From assembly GCA_015062055.1 (NCBI GenBank), contig SUVK01000013.1:1-54190 (forward strand): a stretch of DNA of 54,190 bases. The letters are read 5' to 3'. Position numbers and translations under genes: made by a program. Under the pieces are notes generated by a model that did not search any database, was not told where the DNA came from, and saw only the letters and a list, made by a program, of their open reading frames with translations. How positions within the stretch are numbered: position 1 is the stretch's first letter; the number at the start of each line of letters is the position of its first letter. Positions 37,200 to 44,924 of the stretch are shown in pieces. This DNA is from Akkermansiaceae bacterium (GTDB lineage: Bacteria > Verrucomicrobiota > Verrucomicrobiia > Verrucomicrobiales > Akkermansiaceae).

Positions 37200-37805
37200 A
37201 TGAAGAGATGCACAACAGTGTTGTATACGCTGGGGCTGTGCGCCTGCGGGTCTTGGCATGAAACATTCCCGAAAGATACGGGGGTAAAAATGATTGCCCC
37301 AACTCAACCTCAAACTCCCACGCATATTGAGATTGAGTTACAAAGTGTGCAGATAGACGCCCACCGCACCCGCGTGAAGCGCCACCGCACGGGCGGCTGC
37401 ATCATTGCAGCACCACCGGTATGTCTTGATTTTAAGGTAAACATGCCCGAGGGTCATGTTTTTTTCGCAGCACTGCCGCAAATCAGCATTACTGATGACG
37501 ATGGGAAGGTCCTCTACCCCACCGTCCCCAATGGGGGACTGTTAATAAACCCGCCACCCCGCTTCGACAACGAAAATGGCGTTATCCGGATTTGGTGCGG
37601 GCACGCCGCCGGGACAACCGTTCATGTAAACGGCGTGGCAGAGATAGAGTACAGCAGCACCACCGCTGTACGTAACAGCAATCATTGGTACATAACCAAA
37701 CCCACCGGCCCGCGACAAAAAGCAAGCATTCCCTTCTCTTTTAAACTCAACCTCCTCAACGGCGAGCAAACCGCCTACCGATTCCCCCTGCCCGACAGGA
37801 AATAA
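37200..37805 (+). CDS. Putative lipoprotein of unknown function
   Basis: 201 residues. A short signal-like start has a possible lipobox (LGLCAC, Cys at about residue 16, unusual Cys at -2). The rest looks beta-rich, with no recognised family. It starts 2 nt after the ribBA stop, so it is likely co-transcribed, though a link with riboflavin is not implied. Confidence 0.6.
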   Translation: MKRCTTVLYTLGLCACGSWHETFPKDTGVKMIAPTQPQTPTHIEIELQSVQIDAHRTRVKRHRTGGCIIAAPPVCLDFKVNMPEGHVFFAALPQISITDDDGKVLYPTVPNGGLLINPPPRFDNENGVIRIWCGHAAGTTVHVNGVAEIEYSSTTAVRNSNHWYITKPTGPRQKASIPFSFKLNLLNGEQTAYRFPLPDRK

Positions 37806-37841
37806 ATCATCATCGGGCTGTTTGGAATCAACAGCAAACGA

Positions 37842-39080
37842 TTACTTACGTTTGCGAGAAGATTTTTTTGTTTTACCGCGTTTCGTTGTTTTGTCCTTTG
37901 ATTCAGACGATGTACCTTTGCCATTTTTTCGAGAAGAACGAGCACCTATCAATCCCTCGATGGGTACAACCTCATAAAGATGGTTCACATTCTCTTCTAT
38001 ATTGAGTCTCCCATCGAGACAGTTCTCTGTAACATAGGGATGTGTTACCAATTCTCCCACATATTTTTCGGTTTTGTGGTATGTAAAATACAGAGCCCTC
38101 GTCAACGGTGTCTTATTGGCAGAAAAAGTACGCAAATTTACCCCCCGCTCTTCGCATAGCTTTTTTAACCTATCCATCACACGACTTAACTCATAAGGGG
38201 CAACGTACACTTGATAAGTTCGCGCATAGCGAGAAGGGTTCACATCATCAGGATTTACTTGATTATGAAACGAGAAGTCCCTACTCTCATCCTCTGCATA
38301 GCTTACACCTACTAATCCCTTTCCGCCACAATCGCTGCCAATACCTAAAATAGGAGTGTCCGGTAAAATCTTTTCATAAGAATAAACGGGGTGTCCTAAT
38401 GTTCTGTATAGTGATGCTTGTTGCTCTGAATAATCCGATAAATCCAACCAATCTACATTTTTATCAAAAACAAAGCATTTTTTTGGGGGAAATTTACCCA
38501 TTAATTGAGTCTTATCCTCATTCGGGTCACGCCCCAAATCCACCAATTGCATTCCATAAAAATAATGAAAATTTTCATTCAAAATGGCAAGGACATCAGA
38601 AAAAAACAGAGCATCGGGTTCATCCATGCCGGCATTACCACTTTTAACCTCACGCCATTCAGCATCAGATAATTCTATCCAAGGGCGCCCGGTTTCGGGG
38701 TTGATGGCCGGTTCTTTTTGATATTTCCATGCTTGGTCATCGCCGAAGAAACGCGTTCGATACAAATATATATGCCCGCATTTTTCATAAATGCCAATGC
38801 CGTCTTCATCATTTACATATAGTAAACTTTCACCCGACCTCAAATAACGGTAATTTTTTTTATTTTTCTCAATCCATTTTTTGAAAACGGGGTGTATGGT
38901 GTCATAGTTATCAGCAGCTTTGTATAGTCTATATATCGTCGAGGGCGATTTCCTCTTGCCCCCGAACCTACCACTCGAAACACGCTCACTCGGCTTATAT
39001 TCACAAGAAAGCAAATCTCTTGCTTCTGCGGCGCTCGCCCCCCATAACATGGTTAGCACCAACAAAGCTTTCAATCGCAA
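37842..39080 (-). CDS. Secreted protein of unknown function with basic tail
   Basis: 412 residues. The signal peptide (LRLKALLVLTMLWGASAAEA-like) ends near residue 20. The start codon is TTG at 39080; no ATG gives the signal peptide. The mature part is mixed alpha/beta with scattered Cys and aromatic residues, no known motif. The last 25 residues are almost only Lys, Arg, Ser and Thr (KDKTTKRGKTKKSSRKRK). It could bind nucleic acid or anionic surface polymers, which is speculation. Confidence 0.6.
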   Translation of the reverse strand: MRLKALLVLTMLWGASAAEARDLLSCEYKPSERVSSGRFGGKRKSPSTIYRLYKAADNYDTIHPVFKKWIEKNKKNYRYLRSGESLLYVNDEDGIGIYEKCGHIYLYRTRFFGDDQAWKYQKEPAINPETGRPWIELSDAEWREVKSGNAGMDEPDALFFSDVLAILNENFHYFYGMQLVDLGRDPNEDKTQLMGKFPPKKCFVFDKNVDWLDLSDYSEQQASLYRTLGHPVYSYEKILPDTPILGIGSDCGGKGLVGVSYAEDESRDFSFHNQVNPDDVNPSRYARTYQVYVAPYELSRVMDRLKKLCEERGVNLRTFSANKTPLTRALYFTYHKTEKYVGELVTHPYVTENCLDGRLNIEENVNHLYEVVPIEGLIGARSSRKNGKGTSSESKDKTTKRGKTKKSSRKRK

Positions 39081-39143
39081 AACGATTTGACAAAGTTTAA
39101 TTTATTTACATATTATTCATTCAAGTCATCGTTTAATGCATCA

Positions 39144-39893
39144 TTATAAAAACAGCTCCGGTTGCTTGGGGGCAGCAGCCACGGCGTTGAGGCGTTGGGT
39201 GAACATCTCCAACACCGGCGGGGGCAGCAAGCGGGCTCTGCGCGGGCAAATAGCCACACAGCGCATGCAAAGGATGCACTTGGCGGCATCTGTCGTATGC
39301 GGGGCAGCAGCCGGTATGGCCCCCACGGGGCACACACGGGCGCAACGCCCGCAGCCGCCGCAAGCCTCTGTAGTAAGCGGCGTTACCGGCATTTTGGGCA
39401 AGTCTTTATAGGGATAATTGCCGGGCACGGTGACGGGGCTCTTGTCGGCCGCAGCAATTTTGGTGGCAACTGCTTTACCGAAATCGGCCGCAGTGGCCAT
39501 ATCCTCCGCATTCGGGCGCCCCGCGGCAATGCTGCGTACAATAGAATGCTCCGCAATAAAGGCAGCAGCAGCCACCACCACAAAGCCGCAATCTGTGAGC
39601 ACTTCCTTCAACTCAAGCAGAGCATCCTCATAGGCGCGGTTGCCGTACACCACCACAGCCACGGCAGGTTGCCCCTGCCCTTGAATCCGGCGCAGGCGCT
39701 CCACCGCTACAGCCGGCAAGCGCCCGCCATACACCGGCAATACCGCCATGAGCGGGGTGAGCAACGGCAAGGGCTCCACCTCGGCACATAAATCTACCTT
39801 ATTTACGCCCATTGCCCCGGCAATGGCATCTGCAATGCGTTGAGTTCCACCCGTCGGACTGAATACGGCCTGTGTCACGTTTAACTTGTTCAT
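39144..39893 (-). CDS. EFR1-type flavodoxin-ferredoxin fusion protein
   Basis: 249 residues. The N-terminal flavodoxin-like domain has an FMN-phosphate loop (VFSPTGGTQRIADAIAG) and VLPVYGGRLPAVA. The C-terminal part carries two [4Fe-4S] motifs, CGGCGRCARVCPVGAI and CILCMRCVAICPRRARLL. This is the EFR1 architecture found in many anaerobes, probably moving electrons between flavin and iron-sulfur carriers; the partner is unknown. Start at 39893 agrees with the promoter just upstream. Confidence 0.9.
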   Translation of the reverse strand: MNKLNVTQAVFSPTGGTQRIADAIAGAMGVNKVDLCAEVEPLPLLTPLMAVLPVYGGRLPAVAVERLRRIQGQGQPAVAVVVYGNRAYEDALLELKEVLTDCGFVVVAAAAFIAEHSIVRSIAAGRPNAEDMATAADFGKAVATKIAAADKSPVTVPGNYPYKDLPKMPVTPLTTEACGGCGRCARVCPVGAIPAAAPHTTDAAKCILCMRCVAICPRRARLLPPPVLEMFTQRLNAVAAAPKQPELFL

Positions 39894-39902
39894 GCTGGCT
39901 AT

Positions 39903-39931
39903 AGCATACATATTAGTTGAAACTAAGTCAA
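39903..39931 (-). promoter_or_regulatory. Promoter of EFR1 gene, leaderless layout
   Basis: Minus strand: TTGACT (39931-39926), 17-nt spacer, TATGCT (39908-39903), then 9 nt to the ATG at 39893. Confidence 0.6.
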
Positions 39932-39960
39932 TACAGAAAAAGATTCTTTTGATTTATGAA

Positions 39961-40134
39961 AATTGTAAAAACAAGTGCAACACCGAAAAGCACCTCTTTT
40001 TTGTTTCATTGCGTCCACAAGGAGGAAGGACTCATTGCCGTCCTTCCCCCTATCCCCCATCCAGCTAGGGCAGTTTGGGCTCCTTTGGAGACTTCTTGGG
40101 AGGGCTTTCGGTGTCGCATTTTATTTTACAACTT
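39961..40134. repeat. MITE-like element with imperfect terminal inverted repeats
   Basis: This fills most of the 308-nt gene-free stretch 39894-40201. Left end (about 39962-39992) reads ATTGTAAAAACAAGTGCAAC then ACCGAAAAGC; the right end (about 40104-40134), inverted, reads GTTGTAAAATAAAATGCGAC then ACCGAAAGC. About 25 of 30 positions agree. Inside are a small hairpin GAAGGAC/GTCCTTC (about 40024-40046) and partly self-complementary flanks. It encodes no believable protein. A non-autonomous transposon relic or a structured RNA would fit. Confidence 0.5.
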
Positions 40135-40163
40135 GCACGCGCATAAATTGACAAGCATAGAGC

Positions 40164-40198
40164 TTGACATTTGAAAATATATGGCTTAAATAGGAGGC
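40164..40198 (+). promoter_or_regulatory. Possible promoter and strong Shine-Dalgarno site of 40202 gene
   Basis: Two TTGACA boxes (40148-40153 and 40164-40169). The second has TAAATA 17 nt later (40187-40192), but it overlaps the AGGAGG (40192-40197) before the ATG at 40202, so the true -10 box is uncertain. The Shine-Dalgarno site itself is clear. Confidence 0.4.
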
Positions 40199-40201
40199 GC
40201 A

Positions 40202-40726
40202 ATGAAACACCACACACACATGCTGCTCGCAGCCACAATCGGGCTGTCGGCATTAGTTGCCCAACCGGCAATGGCGCAAGAGCGCATCACCTACGCAGAT
40301 GTTCAGGATGGCGAACAAAACGTCAATTACAAGTTCTGGGTATGTATCGTGGGTTGCCCCAAGCAGGCAGTTACCGCCATCAGGCTCGACACGATTGTCT
40401 CAATCAATAAACACACCTATACCGTAGATGGCGTGGTGGTAAAAGAGTGCACCATTGATACTCGCGGCAATAACAGTATCCGCTTTTATTGCATGAATAA
40501 CAATGAGCAAGCTAACAAAATGGCAGGGCGCGCCAAAAACACGCGTAAGCTCATCGATGCCAAGACCGGAGGGCTGAGCACTAAGCCGGCAAAAGCGTTC
40601 CCCGATGGCACCTATAGCCACAACATTGAATACCTTATCGATGACCCGAAAAAGATAGACGATATCTATGAGTCTGCGCTCAACGCCGTTATCAGAAACA
40701 AAGGTTGCACCTATAAAGTAAATTGA
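40202..40726 (+). CDS. Secreted protein of unknown function
   Basis: 174 residues with a clear signal peptide (cleavage after QPAMA-Q, near residue 25). The mature part has four or five Cys (WVCIVGCP, KECTID, RFYCMN, KGCTYKV) that could form disulphides. No family recognised. It ends 4 nt before the FKBP gene and shares its transcript, so both products act in the cell envelope. Confidence 0.7.
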   Translation: MKHHTHMLLAATIGLSALVAQPAMAQERITYADVQDGEQNVNYKFWVCIVGCPKQAVTAIRLDTIVSINKHTYTVDGVVVKECTIDTRGNNSIRFYCMNNNEQANKMAGRAKNTRKLIDAKTGGLSTKPAKAFPDGTYSHNIEYLIDDPKKIDDIYESALNAVIRNKGCTYKVN

Positions 40727-40730
40727 TTTT

Positions 40731-41540
40731 ATGATAAAGAACACATACACCATGATAGGGCTGAGCCTTGCCTTGGCACCGCTCAGCTTCGCCCAAGAGG
40801 CTCCTGCAGTCACCACAGTACCCACAGTAGCCCAACCCACCCCCGAGGAAGTAAGACAAGGGTTCTCATACCTCATCGGCCAACAGCTCGGCAGCAGCTT
40901 AGCCACCGACCTGAGTGAGCTGCAGATTAGCGATATTGACGCAGTTATGCTGATGAAGGGCATTGAAGACGGTATGGCTAACCGTGTAGACCCCGAGATG
41001 GCCCAGAAAGACGTGCGCGTCATCATGGAGGCTTTCGTATCTGAGATGGAGAGACGCGTTTTGGCCAAAGCAGAGGCTAATGCAGCAGCCGGTAAAGCCT
41101 TTTTGGAAGAAAACGCCAAGAAGGAGGGCGTAGTGGTGCTGCCCAGCGGGCTTCAATACAAGGTGCTCAGCGCCGGCACCGGCCGTAAATACGACGCCGC
41201 CACCGATGGTGCCGGTGCTATAGCCATGGTTACCTACGAAGGCCGCAAGACGGACGGCTCCGTCTTTGATGCCAGTGAGACCCCCATTCAGTTTCCGATT
41301 GACGGGGTAATCCCCGGGTTCAGCGAAGCACTTAAGCTGATGCCCATAGGCTCCGAGTGGGAGATTTATATACCGGCAGAGTTGGCCTACGGGCTGAATG
41401 GCCCCGGTGTTATCGGACCGAACGCCACCCTCATTTTCAAGCTGAAATTGGTAGACTTTATGCCCCCTCGCGGCAGCCAGTCGAACCCGATTATGCTCAC
41501 CCCCGAGCAGGTTGAGCAAATCATGCAACAGCAACGCTGA
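40731..41540 (+). CDS. Exported FKBP-type peptidyl-prolyl isomerase (FkpA/Mip-like)
   Basis: 269 residues. A signal peptide (about 1-22, ending LSFA-Q) is followed by a helical dimerisation domain (FSYLIGQQLGSSL) and an FKBP domain (about 145-250) with GLQYKVLSAGTG, TYEGRKTDGSVFD, VIPGFSEALKLMPIGSEWEIYIP and LAYGLNGPGVIGPNATLIFKLKL. This is the FkpA/Mip type of periplasmic folding helper. A cytoplasmic paralogue without signal peptide lies at 47557 and shares most of these blocks. Confidence 0.95.
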   Translation: MIKNTYTMIGLSLALAPLSFAQEAPAVTTVPTVAQPTPEEVRQGFSYLIGQQLGSSLATDLSELQISDIDAVMLMKGIEDGMANRVDPEMAQKDVRVIMEAFVSEMERRVLAKAEANAAAGKAFLEENAKKEGVVVLPSGLQYKVLSAGTGRKYDAATDGAGAIAMVTYEGRKTDGSVFDASETPIQFPIDGVIPGFSEALKLMPIGSEWEIYIPAELAYGLNGPGVIGPNATLIFKLKLVDFMPPRGSQSNPIMLTPEQVEQIMQQQR

Positions 41541-41565
41541 TTGACAGCTACACCGTATTTAACGC

Positions 41566-41596
41566 GCCCGCAACCGCAACGGTTGCGGGCTTTTTT
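41566..41596 (+). terminator. Terminator after exported FKBP gene
   Basis: A perfect 10-bp stem (GCCCGCAACC 41566-41575 with 41581-41590) and a T6 run. Confidence 0.93.
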
Positions 41597-41627
41597 AATG
41601 TTAATTCGCGGTTTGAGCATTTTCAAC

Positions 41628-41656
41628 TTGAAAACAGTTGGAAAGGGGGTTAGTAT
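41628..41656 (+). promoter_or_regulatory. Promoter of beta-CASP nuclease gene, leaderless layout
   Basis: TTGAAA (41628-41633), 17-nt spacer, TAGTAT (41651-41656), then 7 nt to the ATG at 41664. A GAAAGGGGG at 41641-41649 could instead serve as Shine-Dalgarno for an ATG at 41658. Confidence 0.5.
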
Positions 41657-41663
41657 AATGGTA

Positions 41664-43073
41664 ATGAAAATTCATTTTTGCGGAGCAGCTCAAACCACTA
41701 CCGGCTCCCAGCACCTGCTGGAAGTAAACGGCAAACGCATACTGCTTGATTGTGGTATGTACCAAGGGCATCGCGAAGACCAATTGCGCATTAACCGCGA
41801 TTTCCCCTATTTTGACCCCAAAACCGTGCATTGCGTTGTATTGTCGCACGCTCATATCGACCACTCCGGCAACTTGCCGAACTTGGTAAAAAAAGGATTC
41901 CGTGGGTTTATCTACACCACCTACGGCACGCGCGATTTATGCTCAGTTATGCTGGCAGATGCCGCCCGAATCCAGGCAAGCGATGTTAAGTTCCTGAACA
42001 AGATGCATGCCCGAAAGGGGGGGATCGGCACCGTAGCAGACGTCATCTACACCGAGCAGGATGCCGAGGCCTGCATGCGCCAATTTTTGACCATCGGCTA
42101 CCACATGCCACTGCCCATTGCCCCTGGTGTAACCCTTTCGTTCTACGATGCCGGGCATATTCTGGGTGCGGCACAGGTGGTGTTGGATATTGATGATGAG
42201 GAAGACGGGCAGCACAAGCGCCTGCTCTTCTCGGGCGACATAGGGCGAGGCAACAACGAGTTGTTGCGAGACCCCGAGCCGGTGGAGGATGTAGACATCA
42301 TGCTGATGGAGAGCACCTACGGCGGGAGATTCCACGAATCGGGCACCCGAGCAGACGACACCTTTATAGCCACCATCAAAGCAGCGATGAAACGCGGGGG
42401 CAACGTATACATACCCGCCTTTGCCGTAGAGCGAACACAGCAATTGCTTTACCTGCTGAACCGCGCCTACCGAGACGGCAAGATGCCCAATTACCCCGTC
42501 TATGTAGATAGCCCCATGGCCGTGAGCGCAACAGAGATTTTCCGCATTCACCCGGAGTGCTTTAACAAAGAGGTGTATGATTTCCTCTTCAACGAGCGAG
42601 ACCCCTTCGGCTTTGAACAGTTGCACATGGTGCGTACGGTTTCGGAGTCTCAACGGCTCAACAATATGCGAGAGAAGGCTATCATCATCTCGGCATCGGG
42701 CATGTGCGAAGCGGGGCGTATTCTGCACCACCTCAAAAACGGTATCAGCCGTGATAATAACTCGGTGCTCTTTGTCGGATACTGTGCCGCCAACACCTTG
42801 GGGCGCCGCATTATGGACGGCGCGCTGGAGGTGCGAATACTCGGCGACCTCTACCCCGTGCGGGCCAAGGTTATATCGCTGGACTCCTTCTCGGGCCACG
42901 CCGACCACGGCGAGCTTATCAACTACTTCGGCCGCACCGGTGGCAAAAAGAGCAAGGTATACTTGGTGCACGGAGAAAAAGAATGCACCGCCGCCCTCAA
43001 AGCAGCACTCTTGCCCTTGCACAAGAACGGAGAGATTCATGTAGCACACATCAACACCACCGTTGAGTGCTAA
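41664..43073 (+). CDS. MBL-fold beta-CASP RNA-processing nuclease
   Basis: 469 residues. Metallo-beta-lactamase motifs: SHAHIDHSGNLP (HxHxDH, zinc/catalysis), DAGHILGAAQVVLDI and SGDIGRGNNELL. The beta-CASP part has MLMESTYGGRFH, IPAFAVERTQQLLYLL, DSPMA and SASGMCEAGRILHHL, and the closing SGHADHGELI. These are features of the YSH1/CPSF73-like exonuclease family acting on RNA. The ATG at 41664 gives the usual MKIHFCGAAQTTTGSQ start; 41658 (two codons longer) is the only serious alternative. Confidence 0.93.
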   Translation: MKIHFCGAAQTTTGSQHLLEVNGKRILLDCGMYQGHREDQLRINRDFPYFDPKTVHCVVLSHAHIDHSGNLPNLVKKGFRGFIYTTYGTRDLCSVMLADAARIQASDVKFLNKMHARKGGIGTVADVIYTEQDAEACMRQFLTIGYHMPLPIAPGVTLSFYDAGHILGAAQVVLDIDDEEDGQHKRLLFSGDIGRGNNELLRDPEPVEDVDIMLMESTYGGRFHESGTRADDTFIATIKAAMKRGGNVYIPAFAVERTQQLLYLLNRAYRDGKMPNYPVYVDSPMAVSATEIFRIHPECFNKEVYDFLFNERDPFGFEQLHMVRTVSESQRLNNMREKAIIISASGMCEAGRILHHLKNGISRDNNSVLFVGYCAANTLGRRIMDGALEVRILGDLYPVRAKVISLDSFSGHADHGELINYFGRTGGKKSKVYLVHGEKECTAALKAALLPLHKNGEIHVAHINTTVEC

Positions 43074-43100
43074 GACAAAATATACCAAGTAATTTTCAAA

Positions 43101-43131
43101 GCAATCGGTCTGCCGGGCCGATTGCTTTTTT
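43101..43131. terminator. Terminator between beta-CASP and cytochrome genes
   Basis: A 10-bp stem with one G-T pair (43101-43110 with 43116-43125) and a T6 run on the plus strand. It overlaps the stop of the convergent cytochrome gene. Confidence 0.8.
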
Positions 43132-43666
43132 AGTGATGACAAGCGTCACAATTAACGGGCAAAGCATGCTTGCGGTGGCAATCTAAACAAGCAGACATGG
43201 TGTGCGGGGTCGGGGTATCGGGGGTGGGGTGACACTCTGCACACGTGATACCGGCGCGCGTATGCCGGGCATGGTGAAAATGCACATGCGCGGGCAACGG
43301 TGCCTTGCGTACCCAATATACAGGAGTGGCGGAATAAACCGGGGAGTCGGGGTTGGCCGCAGCATGCAGGGGCAGTAGGCGAGGGTCATCGGGCAAGATA
43401 TGACGATGGCACTCCATACAAACGGAATCGGCGGGCAAGCCGGCACCGGTCCCCTGCTCTGCACCCCGATGGCAACGTTGGCACTGCATGTTCACCAAGT
43501 GGGGTGCCGTATGCGTGGCATGAGAAAACGGCAAGGGTTGCCGTGTTACCACCTCGCGAGGAGAGTACGCATGAAAATAGATTACTAAAGTGGCAAGCAC
43601 CCCCACCACACTATACAGGCAGAGGGGGTGCAAAATAATGCGTAATCTGTGAATAAAACGCTTCAA
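43130..43666 (-). CDS. Membrane-anchored pentahaem cytochrome c (ActA-like)
   Basis: 178 residues. An N-terminal membrane anchor (about residues 12-30) is followed by five CxxCH haem sites: CQRCH, CMECH, CAECH, CLDCH and CDACH. Isolated His residues in FSHATH and FHHARH are possible distal ligands. The pattern matches ActA of alternative complex III (a pentahaem subunit), and also small NapC/NrfH- or class III-type cytochromes. The start is a TTG at 43666, directly after the previous stop. It is the third gene of the minus-strand run from 47417. An ActB-like gene is at 31887. Confidence 0.85.
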   Translation of the reverse strand: MKRFIHRLRIILHPLCLYSVVGVLATLVIYFHAYSPREVVTRQPLPFSHATHTAPHLVNMQCQRCHRGAEQGTGAGLPADSVCMECHRHILPDDPRLLPLHAAANPDSPVYSATPVYWVRKAPLPAHVHFHHARHTRAGITCAECHPTPDTPTPHTMSACLDCHRKHALPVNCDACHH

Positions 43667-44908
43667 TTATTTCTTTTTAATGGAAATCGTGCCGTATGAA
43701 TCACGATTCTTCGGCATATGGAAGATAGCCTCAATTCGGGGAGATTTAACCTTATCGGGTACCTCCAGCGTATACACATTCTTATTGTGTTTAATACCGG
43801 TGGTACCTACGTGCATATCTTCCGCAACCTTACGAGTGCCATCATAAAGGCGTACACCATGGATTTCGAGTTGGTGAGACCCGCGAGAATAGGTAAAGGT
43901 TACCTCATATGTACCTGCTCCTTTGATGGGATACGGCCCTTTAATCTCGGTCGGAGTATCATCCAACGGCAAAACGGCGGGTGACCAACCATCTAGCAAA
44001 CTCAACTCGTTGACCCATATTGCCATGGCATGGTCGGCAGAGCGACCAAGGGGAGATTTTGGATCAATCTTCTTCATGGCACGCAGATAGCGAGGCAGCT
44101 TCTTTTGGTCATTCATATCCCCATGGCGTCGGATGAGACCGACAGCGATAGCATGCAACCCCTGGCGCTGAGCTTCCGTATAGGACTTATCATCTATTTT
44201 GTCTTCTACTTCTTTGAGCGTCGCTTTCCAGTCCTTCGTCTGAGAGCAAGCTTCGGCATAGTTATGCACGCTGAACTCTAATCGACGCACCTGCCCGGAC
44301 TTGTCCTCGGGGTCTGCCTCTTTAATCATCTTAATGATGTTATCAGGGCGGTTGATATTGTCAAAGGCAGCAGATTCACCCAGCGTTTTGGCCTTGGCAA
44401 GCCCTTGCTCGCCCTTGGCTTTTTCGAGCAAAGCCAGCTGCTTCTGTACACTTGCCTTGGCCTTGGTAATAGAGTCGGCAATTTTATCTTTATCCTTGCG
44501 GTCGGAGTATGGCACCGTTACCGTTGCATAATGGCGCCCATTCTTATCATACAGCACGAAGGCCGGGTATGTATTCGGCGCCACCCATTTGAGTTTACCG
44601 AGCTTTGCCGCACGTTCTTTATTCGTATCGTCAGATGAGAGGTTGGGCACACCATACTCCAAGACAACGCTATCGGCCAATGCTGCCTGTATTCCTTTGT
44701 CTTTGAGAAAACCCTGTATCAATTTTTTGCTGTATTTATCCCAGCCATCTGCATACAAGACCACAACATAGCCCCCCTCGGGTGCAAGAGGCTCTGCCGC
44801 AGCGTAATTCTCTACGATGCGAAGGGGAGCAGCCGCTGTATCAGCCGATGCAAGAGTGGACATGGCGGCAGTCAACAGAACGGAAAAAATTACTTTTTTC
44901 ATTTTCAT
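43667..44908 (-). CDS. Secreted protein with thioredoxin-like fold lacking the CxxC
   Basis: 413 residues. Signal peptide at about residues 1-22 (ending STLASA-D). The next 110 residues look thioredoxin-like (GGYVVVLYADGWDKYSKKL and a cis-Pro-like TYPAFVLYDKNG), but no CxxC is present where the active site should be. The middle is helical and the end beta-rich, with a jelly-roll-like ending (TYEVTFTYSRGSHQLEIHGV). It starts 16 nt after the 44925 gene. A non-redox binding role is more likely than oxidoreduction. Confidence 0.65.
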   Translation of the reverse strand: MKMKKVIFSVLLTAAMSTLASADTAAAPLRIVENYAAAEPLAPEGGYVVVLYADGWDKYSKKLIQGFLKDKGIQAALADSVVLEYGVPNLSSDDTNKERAAKLGKLKWVAPNTYPAFVLYDKNGRHYATVTVPYSDRKDKDKIADSITKAKASVQKQLALLEKAKGEQGLAKAKTLGESAAFDNINRPDNIIKMIKEADPEDKSGQVRRLEFSVHNYAEACSQTKDWKATLKEVEDKIDDKSYTEAQRQGLHAIAVGLIRRHGDMNDQKKLPRYLRAMKKIDPKSPLGRSADHAMAIWVNELSLLDGWSPAVLPLDDTPTEIKGPYPIKGAGTYEVTFTYSRGSHQLEIHGVRLYDGTRKVAEDMHVGTTGIKHNKNVYTLEVPDKVKSPRIEAIFHMPKNRDSYGTISIKKK

Positions 44909-44924
44909 TATAAAAGGTTATATA

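Noticed and set aside
39886..40174. Short open frames in the EFR1 upstream gap
   Set aside because: They lie in the MITE-like element, have no start signals and no protein-like composition.
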